NCBI GenBank assembly: GCA_965199185.1
Contig: CBDAQW010000037.1
Coordinates: 62,001 to 126,000, forward strand
Direction: 5' to 3'
Length of the DNA stretch: 64,000 nt
Source: Endozoicomonas sp965199185
GTDB lineage: Bacteria > Pseudomonadota > Gammaproteobacteria > Pseudomonadales > Endozoicomonadaceae
Shown: one piece after another, positions 9,624 to 18,661 of the stretch
How the letters are laid out: every line of letters starts with the position of its first letter
Numbering within the stretch: the first letter of the stretch is position 1
The notes under the pieces: model-generated
What the model saw: the letters and a program-made list of their open reading frames with translations, nothing else
The model's database searches: none
What the model was told of the DNA's origin: nothing
Made by a program: the position numbers and the translations under genes

Positions 9624-11150
9624 ATGGTTTTTTCCGGACAGCTTTTTATGTATCAGTTATTACCCGAAAAGTTATACACCGCTGAGCAGGTTCGGCAGCT
9701 CGATTCTATTGCGATCAATGCGTTTGGTATTCCCGGTTTTGAGTTGATGAATCGGGCCGCCAAAGCCACATTTGATACTATTTGTATGAAGTGGTCGAAC
9801 CTGAGCGCCATGCAGGTTTTCTGTGGTGCAGGCAATAATGCTGGTGATGGTTATCTGGTTGCAGCACTGGCTCAGCAAAAAAATATCGATGTATCAGTTA
9901 TTACTCTGAAAGACCCTGAACAACTGACCGGCGATGCGCTTCAGGCATGGCAACATTGCTGTGCAGCCGGAGTGCCGATTGCCTCATTTGATGACAGCAC
10001 TGAGATATCCGCTGAATTGGTGGTGGATGCCATGCTGGGTACCGGGTTATCTGGCGAAGTACGTGGGCCATATCAGCAGGCCATCCGGTTAATTAATCAA
10101 TCAGCAGCCGCTTGTTGTGCGGTCGATATTCCTTCCGGGCTTTGTGCAGATACCGGTATGCCTTTGGGCGACGGTATCAAGGCCAATCTAACGGTTAGCT
10201 TTATTGGGCTGAAGCAGGGACTGCTCACCGGGATGGGGAAACATTATTGTGGAGAACTTCATTTTGATGACCTCAACATTCCCAAAGCCGTTTATGAAAA
10301 AGTCTCTGCTTCTTGTCAGCGTATTCATTCCGGTTTCTTGAAAAATAGTATTGCTCCCAGATCACAGATCGCTCATAAAGGGGATAGCGGTCATGTTTTG
10401 CTGATTGGTGGTAATTACGGAATGCCCGGTGCGATTATTATGGCTGCCGAAGCGGCGATTCATTGCGGCGCCGGAAAGGTGACCGTAGCAACACGCAAAG
10501 AGCATCTTTCAGCCTTGGCTATACGTTGCCCTGAAATCATGGCGCAGGGTATTGAAAGCAAAGAAACCATACAGGCTTTGCTTCAGGATAAAAATGCCGT
10601 GGTCATCGGGCCGGGACTTGGACAAGATCAATGGGCATTTACCCTGTTGTGTGAAGCTTTGGCAACGGATGCTTCACTGGTTCTGGATGCTGATGCACTC
10701 AACCTGTTATCGCAATATCCGCAATTGCACCGAAAGCAAAACTGCCCGATGATTCTGACACCTCATCCTGGTGAAGCAGCCCGATTGCTGCAAACAGACA
10801 TTGATGATATTCAGAGAGATCGTTTTATCACGATAGTTAAGTGTGTAGAACGGTATAATGCTGTCACTCTGCTTAAAGGTGCTGGCACATTAATCAGTGA
10901 TGGCTCACAAATGTCGCTCTGCTCCGCAGGTAATCCGGGAATGGCTGTTGCTGGTATGGGGGATATATTAAGTGGTGTGTTAGGTGCACTGTTGGCTCAG
11001 GGAATAGAACCGCTAAAAGCAACGCAGCTGGCGTGCTGGCTTCACTCCAGTGCCGCTGATGATATTGTTGCTAAACAGGGTGAAATTGGTCTTCTGGCCT
11101 CTGAACTGATACCAATGATCAGAACAAAAATGAACAGATTGAATAACTGA
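9624..11150 (+). CDS. nnr: Bifunctional NAD(P)H-hydrate epimerase / ADP-dependent dehydratase
   Basis: Nnr repairs damaged NAD(P)H hydrates. The N-terminal YjeF domain epimerises the hydrate ('GAGNNAGDGYLVA', 'DAMLGTGLSGEVRGP', 'VDIPSGLCADTG'). The C-terminal ribokinase-like domain dehydrates it ('HKGDSGHVLLIGGNYGMPGA', 'VIGPGLGQD', 'LDADALNLL', 'TPHPGEAARLL', 'GNPGMAVAGMGDILSGVLGA'). The protein is 508 aa, normal for the fusion. An alternative ATG at 9648 (MYQLLPEKL) has GGACAG upstream and may be the true start. tsaE follows after 5 bp. Confidence 0.95.
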   Translation: MVFSGQLFMYQLLPEKLYTAEQVRQLDSIAINAFGIPGFELMNRAAKATFDTICMKWSNLSAMQVFCGAGNNAGDGYLVAALAQQKNIDVSVITLKDPEQLTGDALQAWQHCCAAGVPIASFDDSTEISAELVVDAMLGTGLSGEVRGPYQQAIRLINQSAAACCAVDIPSGLCADTGMPLGDGIKANLTVSFIGLKQGLLTGMGKHYCGELHFDDLNIPKAVYEKVSASCQRIHSGFLKNSIAPRSQIAHKGDSGHVLLIGGNYGMPGAIIMAAEAAIHCGAGKVTVATRKEHLSALAIRCPEIMAQGIESKETIQALLQDKNAVVIGPGLGQDQWAFTLLCEALATDASLVLDADALNLLSQYPQLHRKQNCPMILTPHPGEAARLLQTDIDDIQRDRFITIVKCVERYNAVTLLKGAGTLISDGSQMSLCSAGNPGMAVAGMGDILSGVLGALLAQGIEPLKATQLACWLHSSAADDIVAKQGEIGLLASELIPMIRTKMNRLNN

Positions 11151-11155
11151 CTTAT

Positions 11156-11641
11156 ATGCACAACAAGCTGGAACTGTTAATTAATAATGAGCAGGAAATG
11201 GTCACTCTGGGAGCGCATCTGGCAAAAGCCTGTGCGGGTTCCGGTGTGGTTTTTCTGCATGGGGATCTGGGCGCAGGCAAAACCACCTTTTGCCGTGGAG
11301 TTCTAAGGCATCTCGGTCATCAGGGGGCGGTTAAAAGCCCAACTTACACCCTGGTTGAACCCTATGATGTTGGTGGGCAAAAAGTCTATCACTTTGATTT
11401 GTACCGCTTGGCAGACCCTGAAGAACTGGAATTTATTGGGGGGCGTGACTACTTCAGTGAAGGTGGTCTCTGTCTGGTCGAATGGCCTTCCAGGGGACAA
11501 GGTGAATTACCCAAAGCTGATCTGGAAATCACCCTTGATTACAACCTGCCGGGGCGCCGGGCCACCATCATTGCTGGTACGGAATCAGGACAACACATAC
11601 TAAAGAGCATGAGAAAACAACAGGAGGACGGATGCCGCTGA
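11156..11641 (+). CDS. tsaE: tRNA threonylcarbamoyladenosine biosynthesis ATPase TsaE
   Basis: TsaE is the P-loop ATPase that drives turnover of the TsaB-TsaD complex making t6A37 in ANN-decoding tRNAs. The 161-aa protein has the Walker A 'HGDLGAGKTTFCRG', the switch 'VKSPTYTLVEPY' and 'FDLYRLADPEELE..G', then 'CLVEWPSRG', all family hallmarks. It sits between nnr and amiB as in many gammaproteobacteria, and its last codons overlap the amiB start by 10 bp, so the genes are co-transcribed. Confidence 0.95.
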   Translation: MHNKLELLINNEQEMVTLGAHLAKACAGSGVVFLHGDLGAGKTTFCRGVLRHLGHQGAVKSPTYTLVEPYDVGGQKVYHFDLYRLADPEELEFIGGRDYFSEGGLCLVEWPSRGQGELPKADLEITLDYNLPGRRATIIAGTESGQHILKSMRKQQEDGCR

Positions 11642-13068
11642 CGTCAGGGAAGATTCAACACCTGTTAAAAAACATTGGGAGAATCACAGATTCATCAGTC
11701 AACGTAGCGCCACCTCGCTCACCTGTCCGTCGGCAGGTGACCAAGGCATTGGGCTATATGTTGATGGGGGCTTCAATTGCCAGAACTGGGTTGGCTGTGG
11801 CCGCTGACAAAGTACTAAACGGAGTTCGCCTTTGGCGTTCTCCCGATAAAACCCGTCTGGTATTTGATGTTTCAGGCAGTGTTAAACACTCCGAGCTGAC
11901 ATTGAGTCACCCTGAGCGACTGGTTATTGATGTTGCGGATGCCCGCCTGAATACATCTTTTTCCAGCTTGCCCATTAAAAACACGCCCATTAAAAAAATC
12001 CGCCACGGTATTCGTAATGGTAATGATTTACGGCTGGTGCTGGATCTTAGCTCGAAAGTGACCAGTAAGAGCTTCCTGCTAAAACCCAATTCGACCTACG
12101 GCCATCGTCTGGTGGTTGATCTGTTTGATAAAACATCCACAAAAAAACCGGTCGCTCAACCCAGGCCTAAGGGGTTGCGTGAGATCGTTATTGCCATTGA
12201 TGCCGGACACGGCGGTGAAGATCCGGGCGCCATCGCCTATGGTGGTGGCTATGAAAAAAACGTCACGCTTGCTATCTCCAAACGTCTGGCTGATTTGATT
12301 AACAAGGAACGGGGTTTCAAGGCGGTGCTGGTTCGTACTGGTGATTATTACATTGACCTACGCCGTCGAACCCGAATTGCCAGAGACAATAATGCTGACC
12401 TGTTTGTCTCCATTCATGCCGATGCTTTTCGTGATCGCCGGGCAAATGGCGCATCGGTTTATGCGTTATCACGCCGTGGTGCGACCTCAGAAACCGCTCG
12501 CTGGCTAGCTCAGAAAGAAAATGCCTCCGATCAGATTGGTGGTGAAAACGGTATTTCTCTCAACGATAAAGATGATGTGCTAGCCGGTGTGTTGCTGGAC
12601 TTGTCCATGACATCCACTCTGTCATCCAGCCTTGAAGTAGGTGACAAAGTTCTGAGAAATATGGGCACCATAAACCGTCTCCATAAAAAACACGTGGAAC
12701 AGGCAGCATTTGCCGTATTGAAGTCGCCAGATATTCCCTCAATTCTGGTGGAAACCGGGTTTATCTCAAACCCTTCTGAAGCCAAAAAACTGAAAAGCAG
12801 TCGCCATCAGCGCGATATGGCGAAAGCCATTTTTAAAGGTATTAAATACTGGTTTCACCAGAAACCACCACCAGACACACTGGTGGCCAGTTGGAAGAAC
12901 AGGGGTACGTTAAATTCCCGGCCTGATCGCTATGTGATTCAGGCCGGAGATACGCTGTCTGAAATTGCTAACCAGTTTGACATCAGTACCAGTCAACTAA
13001 AAAAAGCCAATAAACTCAGCAGTGCCAATAGTATCCGGGTAGGGCAGATACTGAAGATCCCCAATTAA
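11632..13068 (+). CDS. amiB: N-acetylmuramoyl-L-alanine amidase (AMIN-amidase-LysM)
   Basis: This periplasmic zinc amidase splits septal peptidoglycan during daughter-cell separation. The 478-aa protein has a hydrophobic export signal near residues 38-58 preceded by 'VRRQVTK', which only loosely resembles a Tat motif. Next come an AMIN septal-targeting domain (about 60-165), an Amidase_3 domain with zinc ligands in 'AIDAGHGGEDPGA', 'YEKNVTL', 'FVSIHADAF' and catalytic Glu in 'SILVETGFISNPSEA', and a C-terminal LysM ('YVIQAGDTLSEIANQF'). The LysM tail makes it AmiB-like. The start overlaps tsaE. Confidence 0.93.
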   Translation: MPLTSGKIQHLLKNIGRITDSSVNVAPPRSPVRRQVTKALGYMLMGASIARTGLAVAADKVLNGVRLWRSPDKTRLVFDVSGSVKHSELTLSHPERLVIDVADARLNTSFSSLPIKNTPIKKIRHGIRNGNDLRLVLDLSSKVTSKSFLLKPNSTYGHRLVVDLFDKTSTKKPVAQPRPKGLREIVIAIDAGHGGEDPGAIAYGGGYEKNVTLAISKRLADLINKERGFKAVLVRTGDYYIDLRRRTRIARDNNADLFVSIHADAFRDRRANGASVYALSRRGATSETARWLAQKENASDQIGGENGISLNDKDDVLAGVLLDLSMTSTLSSSLEVGDKVLRNMGTINRLHKKHVEQAAFAVLKSPDIPSILVETGFISNPSEAKKLKSSRHQRDMAKAIFKGIKYWFHQKPPPDTLVASWKNRGTLNSRPDRYVIQAGDTLSEIANQFDISTSQLKKANKLSSANSIRVGQILKIPN

Positions 13069-13120
13069 AACACGCCATTAAACTGTGAATCCATGGTTGG
13101 ATAATACCGGGCGTGTTTTA
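13066..13120. terminator. Inverted repeat after amiB
   Basis: TAAAACACGCC (13066-13076) is perfectly repeated inverted as GGCGTGTTTTA (13110-13120), with a 33-base loop. The left arm overlaps the amiB stop codon. The transcript would form a long stem ending in a U-rich arm, so it may be a terminator, although the loop is unusually large. A very similar pair lies just before mutL. Confidence 0.45.
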
Positions 13121-13170
13121 AAAAGGGCGCAATCGCCTTGAGCTTGCACAAATCATAAGGATTGCAGAGA

Positions 13171-13190
13171 ATGGCGAAAGCCATTTTCTG
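13171..13190 (+). terminator. Small GAAA-loop hairpin followed by T-run
   Basis: ATGGC-GAAA-GCCAT (13171-13184) is a five-base-pair stem with a GNRA tetraloop, directly followed by TTTTCTGT. This small candidate terminator or attenuator lies between amiB and mutL. The same core string occurs by chance inside amiB near 12817, so its significance is uncertain. Confidence 0.35.
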
Positions 13191-13195
13191 TACTT

Positions 13196-13251
13196 TTAAA
13201 ACGCACTGCCTCTCGCCTCAAGAAGCGTGCGTAACCATCGGTGCGTTTTAA
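13196..13251. repeat. Inverted repeat overlapping the mutL translation start
   Basis: TTAAAACGCAC (13196-13206) and GTGCGTTTTAA (13241-13251) are perfect inverted copies with a 34-base spacer. The right arm ends one base before the mutL ATG. In mRNA the hairpin would hide the ribosome-binding region; in DNA it could be an operator. Arm length and spacer nearly equal those of the pair after amiB. Confidence 0.45.
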
Positions 13252-13252
13252 T

Positions 13253-15193
13253 ATGAAACCTATTCGTCTTCTTGATAATCGCCTTGCCAACCAGATTGCC
13301 GCGGGTGAAGTGGTCGAACGACCGGCGTCGGTGGTCAAGGAATTACTGGAAAACAGTCTGGATGCTGGTGCTAAACGCCTAACGGTTGAAATTGAATCCG
13401 GTGGTGTAAAACTGATTCGCATACGGGATGATGGTCATGGCATTCCTCAAGATGATCTGGCACTGGCATTATCTCGCCATGCCACCAGTAAAATTTCTGA
13501 ACTGGAAGATCTGGAAGGTGTTGCCACTCTTGGCTTTCGTGGCGAAGCTCTGGCTTCCATCAGTTCTGTATCAAGGCTGACCCTCTCATCAAATACAGAA
13601 GGACAGGAATCCGGCTGGCAAGCCCGGGTCGAAGGTCGTGATATGGCGGCTCAGGTCATGCCTGCACCACACCCGATTGGCACGACCATTGAGGTGAAAG
13701 ATCTGTTCTTCAACACCCCCGCCCGACGTAAATTCCTGCGTACCGAGAAAACCGAGTTCTCTCATCTGGAGGAAGTAGTCAAACGGCTGGCTCTGTCCCG
13801 TTTTGATGTAGGTTTCACGCTGCGACACAACCAGCGCAGTATTCATCAGCTACGTCCGGCTCAGACTCAGGCAGAAAAGGATCGTCGTGTGGCTGCGCTC
13901 TGTAGTCCGAAGTTCATCGAAAATGCTGTTATTATTGATATTGAAGCTTCTGGTCTGAAATTATCTGGCTGGGTTGGATTACCGACCTTCTCCCGTTCCA
14001 GTGCTGATTTACAGTACTTCTTTGTCAATGGTCGTGTTATTCGGGACAAGCTGGTGGCGCATGCCGTCCGTCAGGCTTATCGGGATGTGCTTTATAATGG
14101 ACGGCATCCGACGTTTGTCTTATATCTTGAGCTTGACCCGGCTCAGGTAGATGTCAATGTTCATCCAACCAAGCATGAAGTTCGTTTCCGGGATGGGCGC
14201 ACGGTGCATAACTTTCTGTTCAGTACACTGAATCGCGCATTAGGTGAAGTGCGACCAGAGGATCAGCTACCGCCCACGGCACTGTCAACGACACCTGTCG
14301 AACGGGCAACCGGCATTGAAGGCGGTGAGTTTAAGGGGCAGGAAAACATTAGCCTGTCGCCTACACCCCGGGAGTCAGTCTCTTCTTTTTCCGGTGGTTC
14401 TGGTAGTAGTTTTGGTGGCAGTTCACGCCCTGTTTCGGCGAATGCCCCTTTGCAGCCCGGTCAGGCTAAACGACAGATTCAGGCGTATTCTGAACTCTAT
14501 TCTGCCGTAGCGGATTCTGTGGAAAGTCCTCCAGCAATCGCGGTGGGTGAAATGCCTCCAGCACCCTATATCCAAAAACAGACTTTACCGGATGAGCAGG
14601 CATCTCTTTCGCCACCGCTTGGTTTCGCAGTGGCACAACTGAAAGGCATTTATATTCTTTCCGAAAATGAACAGGGCATGGTACTGGTGGATATGCATGC
14701 AGCGCATGAGCGCATCACTTATGAAAGAATGAAGCAGTCCTACCAGGCTGAAGGCATCAAAGCACAACCATTGCTGATGCCAAAGTCTATTGCCGTCAGT
14801 GATCGTGAAGCTAATTGTGCAGAAGAAAACAGTCAATACTTCGAGCGACTGGGTTTAACACTGGAACGGATGGGGCCAGAAACTCTGCTGGTGCGGCAGG
14901 TGCCAGTTATGTTGCAAAAAGCCGATGTGGAAAAACTGGTACGCGATGTTCTGGGAGATTTGATGCAGCACGGTGCTAGTGATCGAATCGAAGCACATAT
15001 TAACGAAATTCTGGCAACCATGGCCTGCCATGGGTCCGTCAGAGCCAACCGAAAACTGACTATCGAAGAAATGAATGCATTACTCAGAGACATGGAGCAA
15101 ACCGAGCGCAGCGGCCAATGCAATCACGGAAGACCCACCTGGACTATGCTGACTCTGGATCAATTAGATAAACTCTTCATGCGCGGTCAGTAG
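13253..15193 (+). CDS. mutL: DNA mismatch repair protein MutL
   Basis: MutL couples MutS mismatch recognition to MutH or nick processing and to helicase loading. The 646-aa protein has a GHKL ATPase domain ('NQIAAGEVVERPASVVKELL', 'DDGHGI', 'TLGFRGEALASI'), a transducer ('YFFVNGRVIRDKL', 'DVNVHPTKHEVRF'), a Ser/Gly/Pro-rich linker (about 350-440), and a C-terminal dimerisation domain ('AQLKGIYILSENEQGMVLVD'). I see no DQHAxxERxxYE endonuclease motif; the site reads 'DMHAAHERITYE', as in the MutH-type branch. ATG 13253 is preferred over GTG 13241. The usual followers miaA and hfq are absent. Confidence 0.95.
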   Translation: MKPIRLLDNRLANQIAAGEVVERPASVVKELLENSLDAGAKRLTVEIESGGVKLIRIRDDGHGIPQDDLALALSRHATSKISELEDLEGVATLGFRGEALASISSVSRLTLSSNTEGQESGWQARVEGRDMAAQVMPAPHPIGTTIEVKDLFFNTPARRKFLRTEKTEFSHLEEVVKRLALSRFDVGFTLRHNQRSIHQLRPAQTQAEKDRRVAALCSPKFIENAVIIDIEASGLKLSGWVGLPTFSRSSADLQYFFVNGRVIRDKLVAHAVRQAYRDVLYNGRHPTFVLYLELDPAQVDVNVHPTKHEVRFRDGRTVHNFLFSTLNRALGEVRPEDQLPPTALSTTPVERATGIEGGEFKGQENISLSPTPRESVSSFSGGSGSSFGGSSRPVSANAPLQPGQAKRQIQAYSELYSAVADSVESPPAIAVGEMPPAPYIQKQTLPDEQASLSPPLGFAVAQLKGIYILSENEQGMVLVDMHAAHERITYERMKQSYQAEGIKAQPLLMPKSIAVSDREANCAEENSQYFERLGLTLERMGPETLLVRQVPVMLQKADVEKLVRDVLGDLMQHGASDRIEAHINEILATMACHGSVRANRKLTIEEMNALLRDMEQTERSGQCNHGRPTWTMLTLDQLDKLFMRGQ

Positions 15194-15260
15194 GTCGGCT
15201 TCTCCCGAAGGGAGATACCCATAGAGGACAGGATCCGACAATCAGCATGCAGAGCTACGG
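15190..15260. repeat. Dispersed intergenic repeat, partial copy (family R1, copy 1)
   Basis: This segment matches the reverse complement of the right half of the 149-bp copy at 36774-36922. Shared blocks are the terminal GTAGGTCGGC, the hairpin TCTCCCGAAGGGAGA (15201-15215), 'ACCCATAG' and 'GACAATCAGCATG'. The terminal sequence supplies the TAG stop codon of mutL (15191-15193). The hairpin may act as a 3'-end structure for mutL mRNA. Confidence 0.7.
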
Positions 15261-15342
15261 AGCTTGATTGATTTTATTGTTTTCCCATCATCATGATTGT
15301 GTAAAAATCCCCCCCTGTTTGAGCCTCAGCGAGACAAACACA

Positions 15343-17460
15343 ATGAAAAACACACTGCTTTCTTTGGGTATCGCCGCACTGGTTGCAGGTTGCCAGACAA
15401 TCTCTTCGGCATTACCTCCAAAAAAACCGCCCACTCAAACTGACAACATAACGGTGCAATTCGCTGCAGGTGAACACCAACACCGACTCAACTGTTACCG
15501 GGAAGAGCAAGCTAGCCCTTTTTGTGCTTTGCGTATTTATCAGGTTATGGTTGAGGCATTTATTGACGGTGATGCCAATGCTGATTTCAATACGGCCTAT
15601 GGAACCAGCCACCACAAAGGCGATCTGGCCGGTATTACCCAGTCGTTAGATTACATATCATCACTGGGTTTTAACGCCATCTGGCTGACCCCTATCTTCC
15701 ACAGTGTTCCTTTAAAAGAACAAGAGCATTGGACTGACAGGCTGGACGCAACCGGCTACTTTGCCAGTAACTTTTTTGCGATAGACCCTCGCTTTGGCTC
15801 ACTGGATCAGGCTCGCAAGCTGGTCGATGAAGCCCACAAACGAGGTATGTATGTTTTTCTTGATGGTGTTTTCGGTCACTTTAAAGAAAATGCGGTCAAT
15901 TATCCTTCACCTTCCGGCAGAACCTTATCGACCGCAGGTAAACGACAATCTACCACTGGGCATGAAGCGATATACCCGAAAGACCTTGAGTTTTTCAAAG
16001 AGGTTGCCAGCTACTGGATTAAAGAACTGAAAATTGATGGTTGGCGTCTCGATCAGGCTTATCAGGTGCCAGTGGAATACTGGCGTGAGATTCGTAAGAC
16101 CGTTGAAGATACATCAGCATCGGTGTACTACATCGATCATAATGGCAACAAGGTAAATCCATTAGGTTATATGGTGGCTGAAATTTGGAATTCAGCGTCG
16201 TATATCACTCAAACAGGCTATGGCAGCGACGAACTACCGGCATTGCAGTCAGCCTTTGATTTTCCGGTTCAGGCTGCCATGTCACAAACCTTTGGCAGCG
16301 ATAAAGAAGGCAACCATAGTCGTCCAGCCGCCAATCTCGACAGCGCTCTGAATCTTGCTTCTGTCTACCCAGACCATGCCATACCTAATCTTATGCTGGG
16401 TAATCACGACTTCCCAAGGTTTGGCAATCTGCTACAAAGAGCCCGGTTAACCACACCGGATAGCCCTAATTACTGGGCTCGTCATAAAGCAGCCTTCAGC
16501 TTTATGGCCGCCTACTCAGGCCCGATAACCCTTTATTACAATGAGGAAACCGGAGACGCAGTAAACGGCTTTATCGACAAGGTGGCTGATCATGAGTGTG
16601 CCCTGCAGGGCTTATGTGATGATCATGCGGGCCGTACTACAGGACGCATCGAAGGCTTATCATCTACCGTAGGGGGAGAGCCTGTTGTATTGAATGATGC
16701 AGAAAAGAATCTCAAGGCATACGTCAGTAGTCTTATGGCTATGCGGGCAAAACACCCTGCTTTGTATGCAGGCTCCCGTACGCATATTTTTTCTAATCAG
16801 AACCTGTTTATTGATCGTAAAAACCATGGCGATGACCATGTTCTCTATATGGTCAACGTCGGTAGCGAGCCTGAAACAGTTTACCTTCTACCCGATGCTG
16901 TTGGCAGCAAAGGGCGGCTGAATGATCTTATAGACGATACACGACATTCAGATATTGTTGACGGATACTATTCTATCACTCTTGCGCCAATGGAAAGTCG
17001 CTTCTACGCCATCGAACAGCCTGCAACCATCATGGTCATTCAACAGGTAGAAGAAGTGAGCGACCGGATGGCGGCTTGTAACCTTCCTGATGCAGACGGA
17101 GCAGGCCCTCTCAATAAAGCCATGTGGATACGAGGTAGCTACAAGACCGGTGATGGGTTTATGGCGACACCTTCAAGCCGCAGGTTTAGTTACAAAGGCG
17201 ATAATCTGTATCAGGTAGTGGTTTTTGAACCGGAAAGAACAGCCTTTACTTTCAAGTTTGCCAGTAAAGACTGGAGTTCTGAGTATGCGGTTGAAAGAAG
17301 CGCCGGTGTAAAACTGGGGACTATCCAGACAATGTCTAAAGCGGCAGGGCCGGGCACTGAGTCGAGCGTTGTGATTCCTGAAGCGGGTTACTACGTGTAT
17401 AGCTTCAGAATTAATGGTCAGAATGGTGAGAATCAGATGTATATTGGGCGTTGTCAATAA
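15343..17460 (+). CDS. GH13 alpha-amylase-family lipoprotein
   Basis: This is a predicted surface or periplasmic lipoprotein acting on alpha-glucans. The 705-aa product from ATG 15343 has a lipoprotein signal with lipobox 'LVAGC'. The frame opens earlier at 15268 without such a signal. GH13 motifs run in order: 'LGFNAIWLTPIF', 'GMYVFLDGVFGH', nucleophile Asp in 'IDGWRLDQAY', acid/base Glu in 'MVAEIWNS', and 'MLGNHDFPR' with the stabilising Asp. A C-terminal beta domain (about 585-705) resembles carbohydrate-binding tails of secreted amylases. Substrate specificity cannot be read from sequence. It is flanked by two R1 repeat copies. Confidence 0.88.
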   Translation: MKNTLLSLGIAALVAGCQTISSALPPKKPPTQTDNITVQFAAGEHQHRLNCYREEQASPFCALRIYQVMVEAFIDGDANADFNTAYGTSHHKGDLAGITQSLDYISSLGFNAIWLTPIFHSVPLKEQEHWTDRLDATGYFASNFFAIDPRFGSLDQARKLVDEAHKRGMYVFLDGVFGHFKENAVNYPSPSGRTLSTAGKRQSTTGHEAIYPKDLEFFKEVASYWIKELKIDGWRLDQAYQVPVEYWREIRKTVEDTSASVYYIDHNGNKVNPLGYMVAEIWNSASYITQTGYGSDELPALQSAFDFPVQAAMSQTFGSDKEGNHSRPAANLDSALNLASVYPDHAIPNLMLGNHDFPRFGNLLQRARLTTPDSPNYWARHKAAFSFMAAYSGPITLYYNEETGDAVNGFIDKVADHECALQGLCDDHAGRTTGRIEGLSSTVGGEPVVLNDAEKNLKAYVSSLMAMRAKHPALYAGSRTHIFSNQNLFIDRKNHGDDHVLYMVNVGSEPETVYLLPDAVGSKGRLNDLIDDTRHSDIVDGYYSITLAPMESRFYAIEQPATIMVIQQVEEVSDRMAACNLPDADGAGPLNKAMWIRGSYKTGDGFMATPSSRRFSYKGDNLYQVVVFEPERTAFTFKFASKDWSSEYAVERSAGVKLGTIQTMSKAAGPGTESSVVIPEAGYYVYSFRINGQNGENQMYIGRCQ

Positions 17461-17464
17461 ACCA

Positions 17465-17559
17465 GAGCCGAAAGTCAGCATGCAATGCTGAAAGGATGTT
17501 GAGGTTTTACGCACTCTTCGAGCGCATTGTCAGCATGTCCTTCGGGCATGCTGACCTAC
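17465..17559. repeat. Dispersed intergenic repeat (family R1, copy 2)
   Basis: This copy runs in reverse orientation relative to copies 3 and 4. It has a 12-bp stem GTCAGCATGTCC/GGGCATGCTGAC with a TTCG loop (17529-17556), preceded by the second hairpin block GCACTCTTCGAGCGC. Compared with copy 4 (CGGTATG/CATACCG), stem bases differ in pairs so that pairing is kept. It lies after the GH13 gene. Confidence 0.75.
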
Positions 17560-17680
17560 AAAACAAAAAAAGAAAATAAATTGAATACCCGCAAGTTCTT
17601 TTGAGATTACCTGAGCCTGGTCAATTTCTCCGTTCATATCCTGTGTCAAACTCAATAAAAACGTCCAGAAGAACAAAACC

Positions 17681-18628
17681 ATGCAAATTGATTCAAACAT
17701 CTTAAGCAAAATTATGCAGTCTAGTGTAGAAGCTCAGATAACAGCTCTTAACACCTTAGCTAACCGAATCAATGGAGAGTTTTCTCAAGCACTTGAACTA
17801 CTGGCAGAATGTCGTGGGCGAGTTATCCTGTTCGGCATGAAGCAATCCGGCCTGGTTGGTCAGAAGATCGCTGCCACACTCTACGCAACAGGACTATCTA
17901 CGCACATTCTTGATCCGGCTAATACATGGCAAGACAACCTTAGCATGGTGGGTTCTGGCGATGTTATTGTCATGCTGTCGTATAGCGGTAAAACCGAAGA
18001 GCTGACCCGTCTTTATCCCAGCATTCGTCAGATGGGTAATAAGGTCATTGCGATTACCGGTGACCCCAATGGCCCGGTGGCTATGCAGGCTGATATCGTA
18101 CTGGATGCCAGTGTTGATGAAGCTACGGAAATAAGACAAAACGATCAAGCACCCACTAAATACACGACAGTCCTGCTAGCCATTGGTGATGCACTGGCAG
18201 AAGCATTGTTACACCGTCGTCAATTAAGCTCACCTGAAGCGAAAAACAGTGATCAAAAGATGATTTGGGTGCGAGATATTATGGATAAAGACAGTATTGC
18301 TGCAGTCGCACCATCCAGCAAACTTCGCGATGTAATGCAAACCATGACACGCCATCGTACCAATATTTGTATCGTCCGCGACGAGAAACGCTTATCCGGA
18401 ATTATCACCGATGGCGACCTTCGTCGTCACCTTTCAGGTACTGAACATCTTGACGGAATTACTGCTGTCGACATTATGAATCCTTCACCAGTCTGCATTC
18501 AGGAAAAGAGCAGTGCAGAGGAAGCGCATCAGATTATGTCAAGGCATGGACTTCACACCTTGATTGTGAAAGACCAGGATCAGGCAGTAGTTGGGTTACT
18601 GGGTATTGATAAAGTTAAGCATCGTTAA
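17681..18628 (+). CDS. KpsF/GutQ-type SIS-CBS protein (KdsD-like, catalytic residues altered)
   Basis: The 315-aa layout is that of arabinose-5-phosphate isomerases, which make the Kdo precursor: a SIS domain (about 35-180) followed by two CBS domains (about 205-315; 'VRDIMDKDSIAAV', 'VDIMNPSPVCI'). Key positions differ from KdsD, however. The usual GMGKSG reads 'GMKQSG', SNSGET/S reads 'SYSGKTEEL', the 'HGDLGM' motif reads 'QDNLSM', and the 'HPGGALGR' block with its catalytic His is missing. It may be a paralog with another substrate or a regulatory role. A hairpin terminator follows. Confidence 0.8.
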   Translation: MQIDSNILSKIMQSSVEAQITALNTLANRINGEFSQALELLAECRGRVILFGMKQSGLVGQKIAATLYATGLSTHILDPANTWQDNLSMVGSGDVIVMLSYSGKTEELTRLYPSIRQMGNKVIAITGDPNGPVAMQADIVLDASVDEATEIRQNDQAPTKYTTVLLAIGDALAEALLHRRQLSSPEAKNSDQKMIWVRDIMDKDSIAAVAPSSKLRDVMQTMTRHRTNICIVRDEKRLSGIITDGDLRRHLSGTEHLDGITAVDIMNPSPVCIQEKSSAEEAHQIMSRHGLHTLIVKDQDQAVVGLLGIDKVKHR

Positions 18629-18633
18629 ATTCT

Positions 18634-18655
18634 GAACAGGAGATTTCTCCTGTTC
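18634..18655. terminator. Bidirectional hairpin terminator
   Basis: A perfect 10-bp stem GAACAGGAGA/TCTCCTGTTC surrounds a two-base centre, between the convergent SIS-CBS gene and the giant minus-strand gene. There is no long T-run on either side, so efficiency is uncertain. Confidence 0.6.
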
Positions 18656-18661
18656 ACTGGA

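Noticed and set aside
12817..12834. Hairpin string ATGGCGAAAGCCAT inside amiB as a regulatory repeat
   Set aside because: It encodes conserved codons of the amidase (MAKAIF); the second occurrence before mutL is probably coincidence.
13589..15123. Several minus-strand frames opposite mutL
   Set aside because: They overlap a complete mutL frame and carry no recognisable domain or ribosome site.
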